From the NCBI GenBank assembly GCA_023374025.1, contig SIJG01000035.1, forward strand, positions 682,001 through 746,000: a stretch of 64,000 nucleotides of DNA, read 5' to 3'. Below the pieces are notes generated by a model. That model was given only the letters and a program-made list of their open reading frames with translations, had not been told where the DNA came from and did not search any database. Position 1 is the first letter of the stretch. Each line of letters opens with the position of its first letter. The stretch comes from Heterodera schachtii. Taxonomy: Eukaryota > Nematoda > Chromadorea > Rhabditida > Heteroderidae. Both the position numbers and the translations under genes were made by a program. Shown piece by piece: positions 1 to 12,699 of the stretch.

Positions 1-385
1 GTCGGAGAAAGTGACCGATCTAAAGTGTACTCAAATTTTTAAATAAAACCCACAGAAGGTTGGGCCTCTAAGCGAAAACCCTTTTCTTAAATGATCAGAA
101 ATTAAATTAAGTAGTTTTGGACAGATTTTCCTTTGGTAAATGAACAAACCTTGGGGGCTAATCAATCAGCATAATTAACACATCAAATTCATCAGTTTAG
201 TACCGGTCTCGACTAGCAAAGTGATCACTGTCGAATGATCAGTCTCATCACTTTGGCCTCCTGATCACTTAATCACACTCAAATTGAAAATTCACTTTGC
301 CCCGATCTGATCAACAAAATTCTGCAACCATACTCTGACAGTTTATTCCGTTATAATTACGGTAGTAATTCATTCCACCGTATAC

Positions 386-3300
386 CTGGCCTGCATCAAT
401 TCTTTGGTCCGATTGTTTGCGCATTGGTCTGTGATGTTGGTCAGTCTGTTCGGGTTGCACTCAAGCAGTGTAAAGCGTCCAAAATTTGCTTCATGGATGA
501 CAATTCCATGTTGGGCCGGACAATGCAATGAAGCGAGTCCACCCTCACACACAACAATTGTCCCTGGAAAAAATAGGAAATTTAATTTAAATTAATAACA
601 TAAATATTAATGTTAATTTAAATAATTTACAAAAAAAAAAAAAAAAAAATTAATTTGAATGTGAAAAGAATTTAAAAATAGTTGAAAATGGAAATTTAAG
701 AATGAAAAAAGAAAAAATAATGCAATTATTTCAATAATTTAATAAAAAAAAATGTATGTTTTCAAGATAATTAATCAATAAAACACTAAAATAGCAAAAT
801 TAATAAACAATAAAAAAATCGGCTTTATCTATCATTCATCTAAAATTTTGTTATTTTATTATCTTTTAATTATTAAAATATAAATTAAAAAATTAATTTT
901 TTTTTTTGTGATGGTATTTAAATTTTCCTTTAAAATAAAAAATTAAAATTATTATTTTTATTATATTTCTTTAAATTTAAAATTAAAAATATTTTTTTCT
1001 TCAAATTTTCTCCTTTTCTTCTTTTTCGATACAGTAAACACGATAAAGTCAATACAGTAAGACTCTGAGCATGCCATTGTTAAATTTCCGTCCAAAACTT
1101 TTCATTAGAGTGACCCCACCGCCACACCCTTTTAAGTTCAATGGAAAGGTGCCCCATATAAAGTACCGCTGCTGTGCTGAAGATCCCTCGCAAAACTATA
1201 ATTATTTGTTTGCGCATGTATCAAATTTCAACAATAGCCAAAACAGAAGAAATAAAACCCAATTTTATGGGCATGTTTAATTTATTTAAATTTAAAAATA
1301 ACAAAAAAAGAGAAATAATTAATGAAAAAAAATTAATTGCTTTATTGCATTATGTTAATTTCGTTTTACATAATAAATAATTACTAAATGTATTCTTTAA
1401 CAAATTTGCCTTAAAACTTTATAAAAAAATTTTGGTAAAAAAATTATAAAAATGAAAAAAAAATATTTTAAAAAAATCATGAAAAATTTAAGTAAATTCT
1501 TTTTCAAAACAAAAATAATATTTCACTAATTCTTTCTGAAATCTTCACAAATGAAAAATTCTATTTTTCATCCGCATTTATCTAATAGATTTTCTTAAGA
1601 ATTTCCCCAAATTTTCGGAAATTCTTCATAAATGTAAAAGTCTCTTTTTTTCCATGGCATACCAATCCCCGACTTTCGGCTCCCCGTTTTAAGCTCTCCA
1701 AATGGACTATTGTCTTATGTCATCACCATCATCATCATCATCACATTGTCTCCCACTGTGTGCTGTGTTCATCCCCAACCATTCCCATCAAATTCCATCC
1801 CCACAGTTTGATGGGTTCGGCACGGCATGGATCTTTTTATGTGTTTGTGAGCTGTGCCGTCTTCGTCCCATCATTGCTACTGGGGGAGGCGAAGATGAAA
1901 GGAATGGTGCCGAAACGGGGGGGGGGGGAGGGGGAACGCATAATGGACAGGAGGACAGACATGTGCCATCAATTTGAAAAATCCATAAAATTTGGCACTA
2001 AAAATAAATTGAAAATAATTTTGAGAAAATATTTATTCATTTAAAGGTGCTTGATCGTTTCTCTAGCTATAAGTGTTTTCTCAATTAGTATGCAAATAAA
2101 AAAAATTTCCTATAAACTTCAAGAAAATATCGTTAAAAATCTTTTTAAAAAATAGATTTTTCGAATTCTTTTGCAAATTTTTCGAGTTCTTTGGCCATGC
2201 TTTTATTTAAACTTATTGAATTTGTGGAATTTTGCAGGCCACTTGAGAACTTAGTTTTAATCAGACTTCAAATTATGATTTTTGGTTTGATAAATTATAT
2301 TTTGAACTCAAGAATAACAAACTCTCGACAATTCAACCAATTACTCGACAAATTCAACAATTTTTCTACTAAATACCACAAAGCCACTTAGTATATACAG
2401 TATTTAAAATCGTTTTGTGTTTATGTCGGCATTGGAAGCCGAAAAAAGTGGTGATGGTGGCCCCCACTTGAACTCTCGAGAGTCTTGAGTGACTAAATAT
2501 TCACTGATCAAACGGCTAACAGCAAAAGAAAGAAACATCGAGAAGAGTTGCGGATAATCCGTTGTGAAAACATTCGTACTAATTTAGAGGAGTCAAAGAA
2601 CTCATAATTTTTGGCGGGCCTTCTTTTTGAGTTTATGTACCATCATGAGAATGGCCAAAAATATGGTATTTGTTTATGACCGACCCAAAAGCTATTAAAA
2701 AAATAAATCGGTATAATTATTTAATGATTTTTAAAAATAATCTAAAAACGAAATCACGACCCTTAATTTAATTTTTTAAATTTCAATTCTTCATTTAATT
2801 GATTTCCATTTCTTTTATACGCTCTTAAAGAGCATTTTCAAAATTTGTTTTTGTAAATTTCATTTTTAAATTCAAAAATCTTTTAAAAAATATTTAATTT
2901 TATTTAAATTTTCTATAAAAAAATTCCTTTTTATTTACATAATAGAAATGTGTGAACGGAATCAGACCCCAATTGCTAAAAAATCTGTTTCAATTGTGCA
3001 CAAATTTGAATTGAATTTGCAAATTCAGAGAATTTCTCATCGAAAATTGGAATTTTTTTTTGTTCATCACACAAAAGGTTCTGGGAAGAACACAAAAGAG
3101 GGGCAAAACAAATTTTTACATTAACATTTTGCCGACAATTTGCGAATGGATTTGGACTTTGGCCCCAAAGATGAGACGGACAGATGGCCAAACATTTTGT
3201 TCAAAAATTTAAATGAATTTTTTTTTATTATGCAAAAATAGCGATTTTTTAGAAAAGAAAAACTAAATTTACTATACTTATTTGTAAAGGCGTCAAGCTT

Positions 3301-4829
3301 TTTCTAAGTTTAGAATTCAATTTCAAAACCAAAAAATTCTCGGAAAATGAAAAGTAATTAAAAAATAATTAAGTAATTTCCCATATTTTAAAACAATTTT
3401 TTATCCTATCTCGTCCACCAATTATTGGCATCATTACCAAACCGTAAATAAATCATAAAAAAATCGGGGATAATGCCACCAACGGCGGAAGGCCCAACAT
3501 TGACCCCAAGGGAATATTGTTGGGTGGTGGTAAATCCTCATTTTTAATATAAATCCCAGCAAAACTGAGATTGCTGGTCGTAAACATCTTTCACAGAATC
3601 AGGGGACCCTCATTATCTGTTTATTTCCCATCTCACATCAATTCCAAACCTGAGGGTGGGCCACTTAATTAATGCCAATTTTATTACACGGAAAAAAATA
3701 ATTAAAAAATTGAATCTTTTTCAAAAAGAAAGATTAATTTTGTTAAATCCTAAAGTAAGTGTAATAAATTAAAATTAGAGACCTCAAATAGCTTGGATTA
3801 AATTGAAAATAATAAATTTTGATTTTTTGCAATTAAAATTCTTTGAATTGGTACTGAAAAATTCTTTAAATTTGCAAATATTCTTTTTCAATTTCGCCGT
3901 ATTTAATTTATTTTATCCAAATTTTTATTTCTTGAAATAAAAATCCATTATTCTTTGAATTTTGACCTCAAGAATCTTTATTTGCAAATTAATTCATTTT
4001 AATCCAAATGTTATTTTTATTTTATTAATAAAATTTTTTAAATGCCTCGAAATCCCCCATTTCGGAGAAATATTTATTTTTTTTAATTTTACGGCCAATT
4101 TCCCCGGAAACCTATATAAATAGGAGGGCATTTTCGTGATGCTTCATCCTTCAAAATTAATTTCTCCCACTGCCCGACGCGACTCATTTGCATGCAGAAA
4201 ACGAGTAAAATTGCCCCCACGAAAGTGAAAATAAATGGGCTGGCACCAAAATTAAAAAAAAAACACTCGCGTAAGCAGCTGGCACCACTCTCACCAGCCA
4301 TTCATTCATTGTGCCAACCTCAAAAGATGGCACACCAAGGCAAATAAGCGTGACCATTGGGAGGGATGGGGGCAGACGGGAGAGTGTGAAAAAGCATTGG
4401 AAAATTTGAGAGTGAAAAGAGAAAAAAAAACAAAAAACAAAATGTAAAAATAAATTAAGTAAAATAGAAAATTTTTTAGTGTGCAAAAAGTATCAGAAAA
4501 AGTGAGAAAGGTTAGAGAAGAATGAAGGTTGAAAAATCATAATAATTGAACTTATTTAAAAATTTAATGAAAAAAAGCAAAATTTTTTAATTTAAAAATG
4601 GCATCCTGATAATTCCTGGAATTTTTTTTGTTTTGTTTTAACAATTAAAAAATTGAAATAAAAAATTAATGTTTGGAATTTTATTTTGTTTTAAATAATT
4701 AAAAATTCGAAATAAAAATTTAATATTTAAGTTTTACTTACTGTTTATTTCGTTGGACCAGATTGGCGGACAGATGGACGACATAATGCAGAACAAAATG
4801 CCAAACAAAAAAGCGTTGTACCGTAGCAT
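386..4829 (-). CDS. SUEL-lectin receptor-like gene, 5' two coding exons (latrophilin- or EVA-1-like), runs off left edge
   Basis: Coding exon 1 (4829..4742) starts MLRYNAFLFGILFCIM, a clear signal peptide of about 25 residues, and ends in phase 1 at a GTAAGT donor. Coding exon 2 (563..386) begins after TTTTTTCCAG and joins in the matching phase. It reads TIVVCEGGLASLHCP, then an A-N-F-G-R-F block and a Cys-Asn-Pro followed by DQCANNRT and ELMQAR before a GTATAC donor (phase 2). The pattern C-E-G, L-x-C-P, A-N-F/Y-G-R, C, C is that of SUEL/galactose-binding lectin domains found at the N terminus of latrophilins and in EVA-1; the rest of the domain must lie left of the window. The product is probably a secreted or cell-surface receptor. 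The intron is about 4.2 kb, long for this window. The choice between latrophilin and EVA-1 is open. Confidence 0.68.
564..4741 (-). other. 4.2-kb first intron of the SUEL-lectin gene
   Basis: No credible exon was found inside. It contains a poly-A tract (about 631-648), a CAT microsatellite (1727-1742), a run of about 11 G (about 1918-1929) and otherwise AT-rich DNA. The GC-richer patch at 1700-1960 and the stretch at 4090-4400 have open frames in several phases but no domain or splice context, so they are left as possible intronic regulatory DNA. Confidence 0.5.
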
Positions 4830-6562
4830 TTTTTTGTCGTTATTTGATGAAAGACGTCGGTAATGAGGTTAATTGTATGTGAGTTTTGAGGATGGACAAA
4901 ATCGGTAATTAAGACATTTTCAGCTGACAGGAGAAGGATTTAAATCTAAATTTAATGGAATATTTAAAAATGAATTATTAATGAGTAATTAATGTTTGCT
5001 TGAATCAATTAATTAAAAAATTGTCGATAATTAATACACAAAATTGCAGAAAAATGTTAGGAATTTATAAGATAATTATTCCAATGAGTCGTGAATCAAT
5101 TTCAAATTTGATCATTATTTTTTATTACCCCAAAAACTATGTAAATAATTAATCGAACCAAATTTTATTGAAAAAATTAATTTTACAAATTTTTATTAGC
5201 GCTATGTTTAAGCCAAATCACCACCAAATCGATTGGCCTCGCTTTTCAAATAAAAATGTAATAATTTTTCATGATAAAACGGGGGTGGGATGAAATCGCC
5301 GCCGGGGCGATGGGATGGGATGCCCATCACCAGCATCATCATCATCATCATTTTCGCCTCCCCCATCATATCGATGTCTCGACGGACAGAAAAAAGGGGG
5401 TGCCGCCGTCGTCGTCGTCAAATTATGCGAGGTCGAGAGCGATGGGAGAAGACAAAATCAGTGGAGAATGAATGTCTTAAGCAAAAAAAGGCGCTAAAAG
5501 GCGCGACAAAAAATTTTTGATGACAAAAGACGGCATTTTTCGGAGAAAAAATTGGGTTATAATTTAAAGTTAATTCAAAATAGAATTAAGCTGATAATGA
5601 GATTTTATTTTGGTAAAAAAAGATGGTATAAATTTGATTTAAGACGGCGACATTTTTTGAATAATAATTTTTTTTTTTTTTGGAGAATTTAAATGATAAA
5701 TTATGCAGAAATTGGCATTTTGAGGGAATTTTTTTATATAAAATGCAAAGAAGATAGAATATTTTTTTGAATATGACAATCTATTTTAAATCATAATTTA
5801 ACCGAAAATTGAATTAAATTTATTTATTATTATTAAATTATAAGTAAGAAAAAATCAAAGTTAATTAGGCATTTAATTGAAAAATGCGACATATTTCAGG
5901 TGAATGATAAGAAATCATATGGTGTAAAACAGTTTAAAAAAAATAGGAAATTCATTTATATTTAAATTTTTGTTTGTCTCCAGACCAATTAGGGAACCAT
6001 GGAAATGCTAAGCGAAAATCTAATCCTGAAATGGCATAAAATTAATGCCGCACACACACATCGTTTTGTTTACGGAGCTGCAGCACCCGGATTTGGAATA
6101 AAATTAATGACTCTCGCGGTTTACATTTAATTGCTTCTAAATCAATGCAATTTTCTTGGGTCGAGAAAGAGGCTAATGGCAGGAAAATATTGTAAGCATT
6201 AAATTCTTAAATTTCTTGAGTAATGGATAACCCAAAATTTAAGCTTTCAAGAGAACTGAAAAAGATGTAGAATCTCGAGACTGATTCGATATTCTGATCA
6301 ATCTGGGAATTTATGAAAACTGATTGATCTCGAGTCGAAATTTTCAAATCAATCTTGTGGATTATTGTCACAATTTCAGGGTTCTGATCAGTCTCAGAGC
6401 ACCGATCATTATCCCATATTTTTCTGATCAATCGATTGACTGTGTGGGTTTGTTTGATCAGCAAAAGCACCAATAGAAAAATGGGGCGGGAATGGGATTC
6501 GGGATGATTGTGACGCGTACACTAATGGGTGTCGCGGAGGGTGTCGACGAACTCTCAACCGC

Positions 6563-6593
<31 letters not shown>

Positions 6594-8740
6594 CATCATC
6601 TCCATCAGCAGCATTTCAGTGTGCTGCTGCTACTTTATTTGTGTTTGTGTACTCCTTCACCACTGTCATTTATCGATAAAAACCGGTTGCTAGCGGTGAG
6701 TAAATGAATTAGCACATCGACCGTCCGTCCGCCCGACCGCCACACATCCCCTGCGGGGGGAGTGGCGGGAGATGGCGGTAAAAATGGGAGACCGCGGAAC
6801 AGTGTGCGGACGGTTGATGGGTGGGATGGTGTGAAATATTATTAAACGGTGGCGGGACTCAATTCAATTTATGTAATAATTAAATTTAAATGAAAATTGA
6901 TTGGAGATGGGAGGACAGAATATGGGAATGGTCAAAAGTCAGCAGAAAATGAACAATGGACAAGAATGGGGAGAAAAAGTGGTGATTAAATGAGGAGAGT
7001 TGATAAATTAGTGGAAAAAACAGTTAATTAATAATTTAATAAAAGGCGCGAAATGAGAAATTTACTGAAATTTATAAATAATTAAATTAAATTATTTGAA
7101 TAATAACAAAATTTTTAAGAATTCAATTCCAATGACCTAAGGACATTGCCATAAAATAAAAAAAATTTACTTTTTAATAGTTAAATAAAAAGCAACAGAA
7201 TTAAATAAAATAAAGAAAAAATTTTAAGATAAAATCTGCAATTAAATGCTTTAATGGCTTGCTGTGGGCAAATCGATGGGCAAAAACGAACATTGATGAT
7301 GATTGTGTGGGGGAATGGGTGTTGTACGTGGGTGTAAAATGGCGAAAAAAAAAACAATTTGTGTAAAAGTGGGAAGAAAAATGCTAACAATAAGGAAGGA
7401 ACGAAGCTGACACGACACTCTTCTGTGAACATGAGTCATGTCATCACATGAAGAAGAAGAAGAAGCAATGAACAAAAAAAAAGAAAATGCGAATGCGTAA
7501 ATGTTTAATTTTATGTTCGAAAATGATAAAAAAAAATTTAATTAAAAAATTCGTAGAAATCATAAACGATTTATGCATTAATAATCGATGTATGAAAGTT
7601 TGGACGCAACAGAAAATTTGCGTGAAATTGAATTTTCGTAGTCGGCTGATCACGAATCCGACATCCATTTCGACCAATTCCTAAATCCTAACCCCGATTC
7701 TGACACAACGTCGAAAATATCACTACTAATCCGGCATTTGGAATAATTCCAAATTCGTAACCAGACTCGGATACAAACTTGAAAAGCACACCTCGGTACC
7801 CCCAGGGAAAAAATTTTACACCGGATTTTAATGAAAATTATTATTTTTTTAGCCATTTTCACAGAAATGCTTTTAATTAAACAAAATTTAACATTTATTT
7901 AACCCAATTTTGACCCAGATTTCTCATAGTGAGTGTGTTTGCATTTGAAGCAACTCGGAGCTTGGTTGGGGTAGGGAGCTGCTCTCCCGCTTCTGCCCGC
8001 TGATTTTGATGACGGACGGGAAGAAGCGGTGGAAAAGCAATGAAATTGAGGTTGGATATTTTGCAGCCCCTCGCCTCCCCCGCGGGCAAAAATGGGCAGG
8101 AATTTGAGAGGAGACGAAGATGGAAATGGACACACACACACACACGGCGTGGGAAATGAATGAGAATGAAATTGCAAAACCCCAAATGAAGGACATTTAA
8201 GAGCAATGATTGTTTGTTGGTGGTGGTGGTGGGGAAGTAGCGGAAAAGGCAATTAACAAATGGTGGGTAAATTGGGGTGGTTGAAAAACAAAATTTTCTC
8301 GAAATTTTGAATCGAAAAATTTTGGAAAAAATGAGAAAAGTTAAACTTGTTTAAAATTGTGTTGATGATAACTGAATTTATTCAAAGTAAAAAAGAAAGA
8401 GACAATTAAATAAAGGCTAAAAATTGAGGTGCAAAGTTTTCCCGAAAGTTTTACACCAAAAAATTTAGAAAAATGGAAATACCAAAAGCTAGAAACTCCA
8501 CCAAAACACAGGTGGTTAAAGCAAATTGCTGAATGAAAATCGAAGATGATTTTTTGATGTTTCGATTTTGTTGGTTAAAAAAAGAATAAAAATATTAAAC
8601 TAAACAAAGAAAATGAATTTTAAAATGAAAAATTTCTCAAAAATAGAATTCAAATAAATAGAAAAACTTTCACTGATTTAATTCTCCTATAAAATATTTA
8701 CATATTACAAAAAGAAAATGAAGAAAAGGGAATAAATTTG
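4830..8740. other. Non-coding upstream region of the SUEL-lectin gene
   Basis: AT-rich DNA with short GC-richer patches at 5280-5460, 6480-6850 and 7920-8110. CAT/CAC microsatellites lie at about 5326-5353 and 6563-6600, CA repeats at 6051-6060 and 8131-8144. A cluster of TGATCA/GATCA words lies at 6285-6465. No gene was supported. The position upstream of a receptor-type gene fits promoter or enhancer DNA, but this is inference. Confidence 0.4.
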
Positions 8741-8764
8741 TTTATCAAAACGGAAAATTGTATA

Positions 8765-9400
8765 CAAAATTTCTAACAAACATCCGCCCCATCCGCCTCC
8801 GACTGTCCCCTCCGGCGATGCGGAAGAAAAGTGCTCCTCCTCCCCCCGAGCAAAACCGAGGCAAAAGGGGGCGGGCGGGGAAGGGGGGCATTTTGTGGAA
8901 GGAATGCACAACGCCCGCCGGCGGGGGCGGGGCGGGCAAATGACACACATCTGCTGCTATGCCTAGGGGGTCGTGGGGGTGTTCAGTGCAGAGGCAATAG
9001 TAGTAGCCCCTCGGGGACCGGCAAAAGTCCAGGGTCAGCCCCGCCCCCACCCCCATTTTGCCAACGGCGCCGCGCCGCCATGGACGGGGATGCCGGGGGA
9101 CACCTTGCTGATTTGGCGGCAGCGATGTGCCGCATGATATTTGTCCCCTGAGGGGAGGAGGAAGAGAAGGGGATTGGATTTGGGAATGGAAGGAAAGGAA
9201 ATAATTAAAAGGCAAATATGGTCAAGGGGGATGGATGGGGACATGGATAATCTTTGAGAAATAAACGGACAATGTCATTGGGGTAAAAGAGGCCCGATTT
9301 TTCGGGGTTGAGCTTTCGAGGCCGAATGTGAATTGTGGAGGGGGGGGGGGATCAAGGATAGGCCCAGAAATGCCGGCGATTTGAAGTTGGGGGGCGACTT
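8765..9400. other. G/C-rich island 1
   Basis: Abrupt change from AT-rich DNA to long G runs and GGCGGGG-type motifs on the plus strand (for example 8860-8940 and 9030-9080). A long open frame on the minus strand is Pro/Gly low-complexity with no splice or domain support. It carries several closely spaced G-runs compatible with G-quadruplexes. Confidence 0.5.
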
Positions 9401-9779
9401 GAACCCAGAAGTGGAAACAGTAAATCTTATTCAAGAAAGGAATAATAAATACCACAGATTTTAATTTAAGCCAGAATTGTTTTGAATTGTTTAGCATTGA
9501 TTTATTTAAAATTAAAATTTATTAAATGAAATTAAATATGAAAGTTTGGTGGAACCGCTAAACCAAGCTTAAAAAAAAAGTCGAAAATTTAATTGAACAA
9601 TTAATTAGACTAAGTAAGTAATTACTAATAAGAAATTGTTGATCTCTTTCTGCATTATCACTTCAAGAATTTTTCAGCCAACAGTATGTATAAATTCTCA
9701 GTTGTTCAGCCGACAAATCAAAGGCATGGCATGCCCAGCTTCTACTTTTATTACTCAAAATCCAATTTCCACCCTAAAT

Positions 9780-10250
9780 AAATGGGGGGGGGGAGGGCGG
9801 TGGGGGACAAAATGCTTATTAAGCCCATTCATGAAGTGAAAGGTGGGGGGGGGGGTGAAGCAAACGGGAGAACGGGGCAGGGGGGAGGGAGAAGAAGCGC
9901 ACATTGTGTTAATGGAATGGGTGAGGGCGGGGCGTGGGCGCTCGCTTCATCGACTTTCATATCCCCTCCGGAGAGGCTTTACCTGCCGGTGCTGCTTTGT
10001 TGGTGGTGGTGGGGGGGGGGAGATGGAATGGGAAGGGATGGGACGCGAATGTATGGGTTAAGTGGGGTCGGACGGGGCCCCCCGGGGGGGACAGAAGCGG
10101 GCCAAATGCGGGGGGGGGGGCGGGGGGGGGACACAATGTTTGTGCAACACAACAGCAACAACAATCGGCGGCGGCGGACGACTACCGCTCGCTGACGATG
10201 ATGATGAAGACGGACGATAATGGGGGGAGGGTGGGGGGGGGATATTTATA
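9780..10250. other. G-rich island 2 with long poly-G runs
   Basis: Nearly continuous G-runs on the plus strand (9783-9793, 9844-9855, about 10009-10020, 10083-10090, 10111-10130, 10210-10240). Open frames here encode Gly/Arg or Pro/His low-complexity and are not accepted as genes. The G bias is confined to one strand. Confidence 0.55.
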
Positions 10251-10734
10251 AATGGATCACAAAACAGCAAGCAGAGATGGGATGAAATTTATGGATTTTT
10301 GATTGGAAAGTGTGAAAAGAGTTTTAATGGGAAATTGGGACTAAATATATATAATGATTCCATTCATTAGTATGAGAAAAATGGGAAGCGATTTTAATGG
10401 GGGGGGGGGTAAATAGATTTTCGAACCTATGAGGCTGAGGGGGCGCTTCGATTTTATGAAATACGACCAACCCCCTGACATATCCGAACAAAGCAACATA
10501 TTACAAGGCTTTATGAAATCTCTTATAATCTGCATTCCGGCGCCGAAATTTTCTACCAAGAAAAAAGGAAAAACTAAAAAAATTAATTAAAACTAAAAAA
10601 GTAAAAAAATTATGGATCCGCGCCATCTCTTACTTGACGCTCGCGCTCCCTCCGGAAATCCTTGGAAATCCCGATTTTTTTTTTGACTTTGTCCGACTGA
10701 ATTTTTTTGGACTTATCAATTTCCAACAAAGCGC

Positions 10735-10762
10735 TCACCCCCCCCCCCCCCCCCCCCCCTGC
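10735..10762 (+). repeat. Poly-C tract of about 22 nt
   Basis: A nearly pure run of C at about 10738-10759 inside AT-rich DNA. Similar poly-C runs occur at about 31183-31195, 47094-47107 and 49734-49755. Confidence 0.8.
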
Positions 10763-11334
10763 CCCGATTTGTCGGATGCGAACCCAATTTTAAATTTTCA
10801 AAAAATTGTTTGTTTGTGATAAGAAGGCCAACACAAAGAGGAATGAATCATCTTAAAAATAGATAAAAGGGTAAGAGGAAACAAATGCTTGGCTTTTTAT
10901 AAACTGTTCAGTGTAACGGAAATGGCCACAATTAAACAACAGAAAAAAAAAATTGAAAATGATTAACTGCTGACAAAAAATGATTAATTGCTAACAAAAT
11001 ATAAGAATCATCAAGCAAAGATCAACGAGAAAAAAAAATGGTGGCCAAGACAAAGACATTTATTTTTTGAACAAAATTTATTTAAATTCAAAATCTCAAC
11101 GAAATGTGGTCAATAGGGATGAGCTTAATTCTCGACATGCCAATTAGTATTCTCGTTAATAATTAACCCAAAAATGACAGGAAATTTAAAACAAAAATGC
11201 ATTAAAATTTTATAATTCACATAGATATTACTCTCTGTGTAATTGGTCATAATTTCGCTAAAATTCAACAATTTTGCATAAAAACAATAATGCTTTTTGT
11301 TTTCTTAACCTTTGCCATCATTCCTATTTAAATA

Positions 11335-11680
11335 AATTATTTGTCGGGAGACGGGAGAGGGGAGGGGGGGGTGGACAAGTCATCACTTTAAGAGGGGCAA
11401 ATGTCCGGCGGGGGAGAGGAGGGCCCCCGGGGGCAGGGCGGGGGAAGCTTTACACAGCGCTGTGGGAAACAAAAAAATATTCAGGTATACGGGGTTGCTG
11501 GGGTGTTGTACAGCACAACGTACAGAGTTTCGGTTTGCTTTTCTGACTTTAAAAGGTCAACAGCACCCCGGGGGGAGAGACTTATGCCAAAAAACACCTG
11601 CCCCACTGCTTGAGGGGTTAAAATGTTGTCAAAAACGAGAGGTGTGGGCTGGGGGGTTCAAGAGTCTCGGAGGCTGTTGT
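11335..11680. other. G-rich island 3
   Basis: Plus-strand GGGAGAGG/GGGGGG motifs at 11350-11450, then a moderately GC region to 11680. Three overlapping open frames exist but none shows a start context, splice sites or recognisable motifs. Confidence 0.45.
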
Positions 11681-12159
11681 TAGTGTTACAAGTTGTTGAA
11701 AATTTTTATGGCCTAAATTAGTGGCCAATGAATTTTTATGACCGGAAATTTGATATGACACGATGTCCACCTGTATTTGTAAATCAAAATTTCTTGATCA
11801 GCACCGGTCAGAAAAACTTGATGATTGATTAGATAAAATAAATGATGAATTTAGGTTAATTAGATTAAATATTAAACAATTAAAATTAATTAAAAGGCAA
11901 ATATTTTCTGTGAATGATAGACAAAAGCATAAAATTAGGGCACTGGAACAGGACAAATATTTAAAAAAAGAATTCATTTAATTAATAATTCTTTAAAATA
12001 AAATTCTCAAAATTCTGTCCACTCCAGCCTTAATTAGGTAGAACAATTATTAAATCATTAGGCCATTTAAACGGTACAAATTTTGAGGAAATTTTGAACA
12101 ATGCTATTATTATTTTTATGGATTTCCTTTTTCTTCAATGATGAGAAGCGTCCATTTAT

Positions 12160-12620
12160 AAAGCAGTGAATCCCCCGCCAAAACAGAGAGAAAAGGACGG
12201 GGCGGGGGTACCAATGGGACGGGGACGACGGCGAATGGGACACATTTTGCAGCAGATTTGGGACCCCGGTTTCTGCTGCTTTTGGTGCAGATGGCGCCGC
12301 CACCACCACCATTGCCGGGGGCGATGGAAGTGTGTGTGCCGAAAATGCGGCTAAGCATGTGCCCGCCGGAGGGGAAGAAAATGCTTTTTGGGGTGGGCGC
12401 TCTGCGGACGGGCGGGGGGGGCATGGGAGGGGTGTGGCGATTGGTAGCGCTCTGTTGCCCCCGCGGGGGTTCAAAAGAGAACGGGGCCGGGGAGGGCGGG
12501 GGGGGGGGGGGGGGAGAAGGCAAATTTGTGAGGGAGAGAGTGCTTTTGTCGGTGACTAAAGAGGGGCCCCCAAGGGGGGTGGAGAAGGACGGCATAACTG
12601 CTGGAAAATTCATGGCGGTG
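12160..12620. other. G-rich island 4
   Basis: GC-rich block flanked by AT-rich DNA, with a poly-G run of about 18 near 12496-12514 and CCACC repeats at 12299-12311. Overlapping frames of 130-200 codons on both strands are Pro/Gly low-complexity, so no gene is called. Confidence 0.5.
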
Positions 12621-12699
12621 GTGACAAAACAAAACAATGCACATACATATGAGTGAAAGTGCTGCTGTGCTGTGTGTGTATGTATTTGTTTTGAAATGA

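Noticed and set aside
7181..8252. Several minus-strand frames of 80-117 codons
   Set aside because: Overlap each other in three frames, Phe/Ser/Pro low-complexity, no splice or domain support.
8745..9215. Long minus-strand open frame (156 codons) in a GC-rich island
   Set aside because: Pro/Gly/Arg low-complexity, no splice sites or motif; open only because G/C-rich DNA has few stops.
9782..10251. Overlapping plus-strand frames of 100-137 codons
   Set aside because: Gly/Arg runs caused by poly-G; three frames are open at once.
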